Shown here piece after piece: positions 6,376-9,436 of a stretch of DNA of 9,436 nt (within the stretch, counting starts at the first letter, position 1; each line of letters begins with the position of its first letter). Under the pieces are notes generated by a model, which worked only from the letters and a program-made list of their open reading frames with translations, ran no database searches and had not been told where the DNA came from. The stretch is from NCBI GenBank assembly GCA_040882555.1, contig JBBEBC010000173.1, positions 1 to 9,436 of the forward strand. The letters run 5' to 3'. This DNA comes from M30B66 sp040882555 (lineage in GTDB: Bacteria > Bacteroidota > Bacteroidia > M30B66). The position numbers and the translations under genes are program-made.

Positions 6376-6656
6376 ATGCTTGGCGAAAATCTAAAAGAAC
6401 CGCGCGAAAACAACGGCTTGAATCAGCCAGGAATTGATGCTGCTTTATGTGTTGATAAGACTTATGTTAGCAGGATGGAAAGCAATAGTAAGCTCCTAAG
6501 TCGTGATAAATTGAGAACTCTAGTCAGGTTTTATTCTGTAAAAGAATCGAACTTGAAGGCATCTGGCTAACAGAAAAAGTTCTGTTCTCGGTGAGTGATA
6601 AGCAACTAGTAAGTGAAGCATTAAGATTAGTATTAAAAGAAATTGATAAGAAGTAA
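6376..6656 (+). pseudogene. XRE-family controller of the R-M operon, broken by a one-base frameshift
   Basis: The ATG at 6376 opens a 64-codon frame with a Cro/C1-type helix-turn-helix (NQPGIDAALCVDKTYVSRMES, about residues 17-37) that stops at TAA 6568-6570. The other frame continues at once from 6562 as WLTEKVLFSVSDKQLVSEAL and so on to ...KEIDKK and TAA at 6654-6656. Bacteroidota controllers of this type usually read '...LKALWLADKVY...' at this joint, so loss of one base between 6561 and 6562 explains both frames; the restored protein would be 93 aa. Odd residues in the HTH (Pro in helix 1 at KEPRE, PG in NQPGI, Cys for Gly in ALCVD) suggest relaxed selection. The restored stop lies 2 bp before hsdM, as expected for an R-M controller in the operon. 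A sequencing error could give the same picture. Confidence 0.75.
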
Positions 6657-6658
6657 CA

Positions 6659-8191
6659 ATGACTCAAGATTTAGAGAAAACCCTTTGGGCAACCGCCGAT
6701 AAGCTTCGTAATAACATGGATGCAGCCGAATACAAGCATATTGTATTGGGTTTGATATTCTTAAAATACATTTCGGATAGCTTCGAGGAATTGCATAATA
6801 AACTAAAAGGTGAGAAACACTCAGACGAAGAAGATAAAGACGAATATCTAGCTGAAAATGTTTTTTATGTGCCACCTTCGGCTAGATGGAATTACCTGCA
6901 ACAACAAAGAGCAAAACTCCCTAGCATCGGTAAAGACATTGATGATGCGATGGATGCTATTGAAAAAGACAATCCAAGCCTTAAAGGTGTATTGCCTAAA
7001 GACTATGCACGACCGGCCTTGGACAAGAAGCGATTGGGCGAATTGGTCGATTTAATTGGTAACGTAGGTTTTAAAGAAAAAGGACATAGCAGTAAAGATT
7101 TACTAGGGAGAGTGTATGAATACTTTCTGGGAATGTTTGCGGATGCGGAAGGTAAACGTGGAGGGCAATTTTATACACCTGAAAGCATCGTAAAGCTTTT
7201 GGTAGAGATGCTTGAGCCATACAATGGACGTATCTACGATGGTTGCTGCGGAAGCGGTGGAATGTTCGTGCAAAGTGAGAAGTTCCTAAATGCTCACGGA
7301 GGCAAAATAGGTGATATAGCTGTTTACGGGCAAGAGAGCAATCCAACGACGTATAAATTAGCTAAAATGAATTTGGCCATTCGAGGAATTGATGCCAAAA
7401 TTGAATTGGGCGATACCTTTCATAATGACAAGCACAAAGACCTAAAGGCAGATTATATTATTGCAAATCCTCCATTTAATATTTCAGATTGGGGAGGCGA
7501 ACAATTGCAGGACAGCCATATTTGGAAGTATGGAATACCACCATCAGGAAATGCCAATTACGGTTGGTTGCAGCTATTCATTAATAAATTAAGCACAACA
7601 GGAACCGCCGGTATTGTTTTGGCCAATGGTTCTATGACAACCAATGCTGGTTCTGAAGGTGACATTAGGAAACAGCTTATCACAGAAGGCTTAGTAGATT
7701 GTTTGGTAGCTTTACCTACGCAACTTTTCTACAATACACAGATTCCGGCTTGTCTTTGGTTTTTGGCTCGTAACAGAACCAACCACCTGTCTGCTGCTCG
7801 ACAGGCAAGCAAGTTTCGCGATCGTGCAGGCGAAATACTGTTTATAGATGCCCGGAAAATAGGCACAATGACCAGCCGTAAAAACAAAGCTTTTAATGAT
7901 GCCGATATTGCACAAATCACAGAAGCTTATCACAATTGGCGCAACAAAGACGGTAAATACGAAGATGTTCAAGGCTTTTGTAAATCGGCAACCTTAGCCG
8001 AAGTAGAAGCGAATAATTATGTGTTAACTCCAGGAAGGTATGTTGGGACAGAAGAAGTAGAAGATGATGGTATTCCTTACGAAGATAAAGTTGCTGCCAT
8101 TTCTGAAAACCTAAAAGGTTACTTTGAAACCTCTGTTGAATTACAAGAAAGAATAAAAACTAACCTATCTAAAATAGGTATAACAATTTAG
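6659..8191 (+). CDS. hsdM: Type I restriction-modification system, DNA methyltransferase subunit HsdM
   Basis: A 510-aa N6-adenine methyltransferase of the usual length. Residues 1-140 are the helical HsdM N-terminal domain (TLWATADKLRNNMDAAEYKH, FLKYISDSF). The catalytic domain shows GGQFYTP at 168-174, the AdoMet motif I as DGCCGSGGM at 194-202 and the catalytic NPPF at 270-273. FRDRAGEILFIDARK (386-400) and NNYVLTPGRYVG (452-463) are conserved late motifs. With two HsdM and one HsdS it would methylate adenine in a bipartite target, and with HsdR form the restriction complex. The start follows a broken XRE controller by 2 bp. Motif I is unusual in having GC where most relatives have PA (DPACGSGG), but Gly and Asp positions are kept, so activity is likely. 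A short palindrome lies in codons 376-382. The DUF262 gene follows after 7 bp. Confidence 0.97.
   Translation: MTQDLEKTLWATADKLRNNMDAAEYKHIVLGLIFLKYISDSFEELHNKLKGEKHSDEEDKDEYLAENVFYVPPSARWNYLQQQRAKLPSIGKDIDDAMDAIEKDNPSLKGVLPKDYARPALDKKRLGELVDLIGNVGFKEKGHSSKDLLGRVYEYFLGMFADAEGKRGGQFYTPESIVKLLVEMLEPYNGRIYDGCCGSGGMFVQSEKFLNAHGGKIGDIAVYGQESNPTTYKLAKMNLAIRGIDAKIELGDTFHNDKHKDLKADYIIANPPFNISDWGGEQLQDSHIWKYGIPPSGNANYGWLQLFINKLSTTGTAGIVLANGSMTTNAGSEGDIRKQLITEGLVDCLVALPTQLFYNTQIPACLWFLARNRTNHLSAARQASKFRDRAGEILFIDARKIGTMTSRKNKAFNDADIAQITEAYHNWRNKDGKYEDVQGFCKSATLAEVEANNYVLTPGRYVGTEEVEDDGIPYEDKVAAISENLKGYFETSVELQERIKTNLSKIGITI
7786..7805 (+). repeat. Inverted repeat inside hsdM, possible in-frame palindromic insertion
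   Basis: CCTGTC (7786-7791), an 8-base TGCTGCTC loop and GACAGG (7800-7805) lie in frame in hsdM and encode most of HLSAARQ. Related HsdM proteins usually go almost directly from '...FLARNR' to 'KFRDR', so about 10 residues here look inserted in a surface loop. The arms resemble the core of the terminator at 5315-5347 and the CCTGTC/GACAGG-type short palindromes scattered in some Bacteroidota genomes. The insertion is an inference from memory of the family. Confidence 0.4.
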
Positions 8192-8198
8192 ATTACCA

Positions 8199-9436
8199 AT
8201 GGCTACATTATTTAAAGAGGTTAATTATAACCTTCTCACATTGATTCAAAGTATTGATTTAGGTATAATTGGATTACCCGATATACAAAGACCTTTTGTA
8301 TGGCCCGATACTAAAGTGAGGGATTTGTTTGATAGCATGTACAAAGGCTACCCAGTAGGATACTTTTTGTTTTGGGCAAATGCTAATGTTGAAGGGGTTA
8401 AAGGAATTGGTACAACCGAGAAACAAAAGCACTCCAACTTATTGATTGTTGATGGGCAGCAAAGACTAACTTCATTATATGCTGTAATAAAAGCAGAAAC
8501 GGTTATTAGGGAGAATTATGAAAAGGCAACGATAACTATTGCTTTTAATCCCTTGGAAGAGAAATTTGTAGTGCCTGACGCTTCTACAAAAAGAAATCCG
8601 AGATATTTTCAAAGTATTTCTGATATATGGAAGCCCAACATCAACATAATCAAGGTAATCTATGAATTTATTGCTAAGCTAAAAGCCACTGTAGAAATTA
8701 CAGAGGAGGATGAGCAAAAAATACAGAATGCATTTATGCAGTTGAAGAATTTGGAATCATACCCATTTTCTGTATTGGAATTATCTTCAGAGATTAATGA
8801 GGAGCAGGTAGCTGACGTTTTTGTACGAATTAATTCACAAGGGAAATCCCTGAACCAAGCAGATTTTATCTTGACCTTAATGAGTGTTTTCTGGGAAGAG
8901 GGAAGAAGAAACTTGGAGGAGTTTTGTAGACAATGTAGAACCCCATCGAAAGAAATTGCCTCTCCTTTTAACTACCTGATTGACCCAGACCCCGATCAAA
9001 TGCTAAGAGTGGCTGTAGGACTGGCATTTCATAGAGCCCGCCTTCAATATGTTTACAGTATATTTAGAGGAAAAGACTTAGAAACTGGAGAGTTCAGCAC
9101 AGACCGCAGAGAAACCCAGTTTAATACGTTGAAAGAATCTCAGGCTAAGGCATTGAACATTCAAAACTGGCATGAGTTTATAAAAGCCATAAAAATGGCA
9201 GGATTTGCTAGACAAGATTATATATCTTCTAAAAATAACTTGTTATACGCATATGTATTTTTCCTGATAGGAAGGGAAGAATACAAGATGGATTTATATG
9301 ATCTGAAGCAATTAATTGCAAAATGGTTTTTTATGTCATCCATAACTGGTAGATACACAGGGTCTCCTGAAACAGCTATGGAATTGGATTTAGCTAGACT
9401 AAGAACAGTTTATAATGCTCAAGAGTTTACTAATGC
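8199..9436 (+). CDS. DUF262 (GmrS/ParB-like) protein of the R-M operon, C-terminus missing
   Basis: An ATG at 8199, 7 bp after hsdM, opens a frame that stays open for 412 codons to the window end. DUF262 hallmarks are clear: LPDIQRPFVW (26-35), then the DGQQR motif at 85-89 in LLIVDGQQRLTSLYAV, and FVRINSQGKSLNQADFILT at about 209-227. DGQQR is the NTP-binding/hydrolysis motif of the ParB/Srx-like fold in DUF262 proteins such as GmrS-type and SspE enzymes, which restrict modified phage DNA, often with a C-terminal DUF1524 HNH nuclease. Whether this protein has such a domain lies beyond the window. Position between hsdM and the expected hsdS/hsdR, with near-overlap spacing, points to translation from the same mRNA and an accessory role in the type I system, or a second defence activity carried with it. 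Its role with HsdM is inference. Confidence 0.9.
   Translation, partial: MATLFKEVNYNLLTLIQSIDLGIIGLPDIQRPFVWPDTKVRDLFDSMYKGYPVGYFLFWANANVEGVKGIGTTEKQKHSNLLIVDGQQRLTSLYAVIKAETVIRENYEKATITIAFNPLEEKFVVPDASTKRNPRYFQSISDIWKPNINIIKVIYEFIAKLKATVEITEEDEQKIQNAFMQLKNLESYPFSVLELSSEINEEQVADVFVRINSQGKSLNQADFILTLMSVFWEEGRRNLEEFCRQCRTPSKEIASPFNYLIDPDPDQMLRVAVGLAFHRARLQYVYSIFRGKDLETGEFSTDRRETQFNTLKESQAKALNIQNWHEFIKAIKMAGFARQDYISSKNNLLYAYVFFLIGREEYKMDLYDLKQLIAKWFFMSSITGRYTGSPETAMELDLARLRTVYNAQEFTN

Noticed and set aside
6376..6570. The 64-codon HTH frame as an intact small regulator
   Set aside because: The adjacent frame continues with the expected C-terminal part and stops just before hsdM, so a broken longer gene fits better.
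6633..6875. Minus-strand frames inside hsdM (also near 7071-7346 and 7712-7972)
   Set aside because: All are antisense to a well-identified methyltransferase gene.

Overview
The window looks like an accessory, defence-rich stretch of a Bacteroidota chromosome, perhaps marine Cytophagales or Flavobacteriia. The grounds are low G+C, starts without clear Shine-Dalgarno sequences, a candidate Bacteroidota-type promoter (TTTG, 21 bases, TATCTTGG), and at the left edge a signal-peptide protein in the style of the secreted sorting-domain proteins of this phylum. The species cannot be named from the sequence.

Left half (1-4597), all on the minus strand. From right to left there is an XRE-type regulator with a long helical tail (4064-4597), a membrane-anchored PD-(D/E)XK nuclease with a duplicated TerB-like helical module (2712-3674), a large DUF2075-type SF1 helicase/ATPase with its own N-terminal PD-(D/E)XK nuclease domain (605-2578), and the start of a secreted protein (1-436). 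The nuclease and the helicase are 133 bp apart, point the same way and may form one two-gene defence unit.

Centre (4598-5347). The XRE gene is divergent from an unrecognised, helix-rich 140-aa protein (4887-5309) that ends at a strong intrinsic terminator. Between them lies the most striking structure of the window: six 6-bp half-sites, three TGTGnC followed by three GACACA. Each trio has an exact 15-bp period, and all six are placed symmetrically about one centre at 4687.5. It looks like a multi-dimer operator, most likely bound by the XRE protein next to it.

Gap (5348-6375). About 1 kb without an intact large gene. It holds a possible 31-aa basic peptide, an open but interrupted reading frame that looks like a decayed gene, and a G-depleted tract with a G-quadruplex motif on the minus strand.

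Right half (6376-9436), plus strand. A small XRE controller gene broken by a one-base frameshift lies 2 bp ahead of hsdM, the methyltransferase subunit of a type I restriction-modification system. A DUF262 (GmrS/ParB-like, DGQQR motif) gene follows hsdM after 7 bp and runs off the window. hsdS and hsdR are not in view and would be expected to the right. Overall this is a small defence island: a type I R-M/DUF262 operon, a helicase-nuclease plus membrane nuclease pair, and an undescribed regulator/coiled-coil pair.
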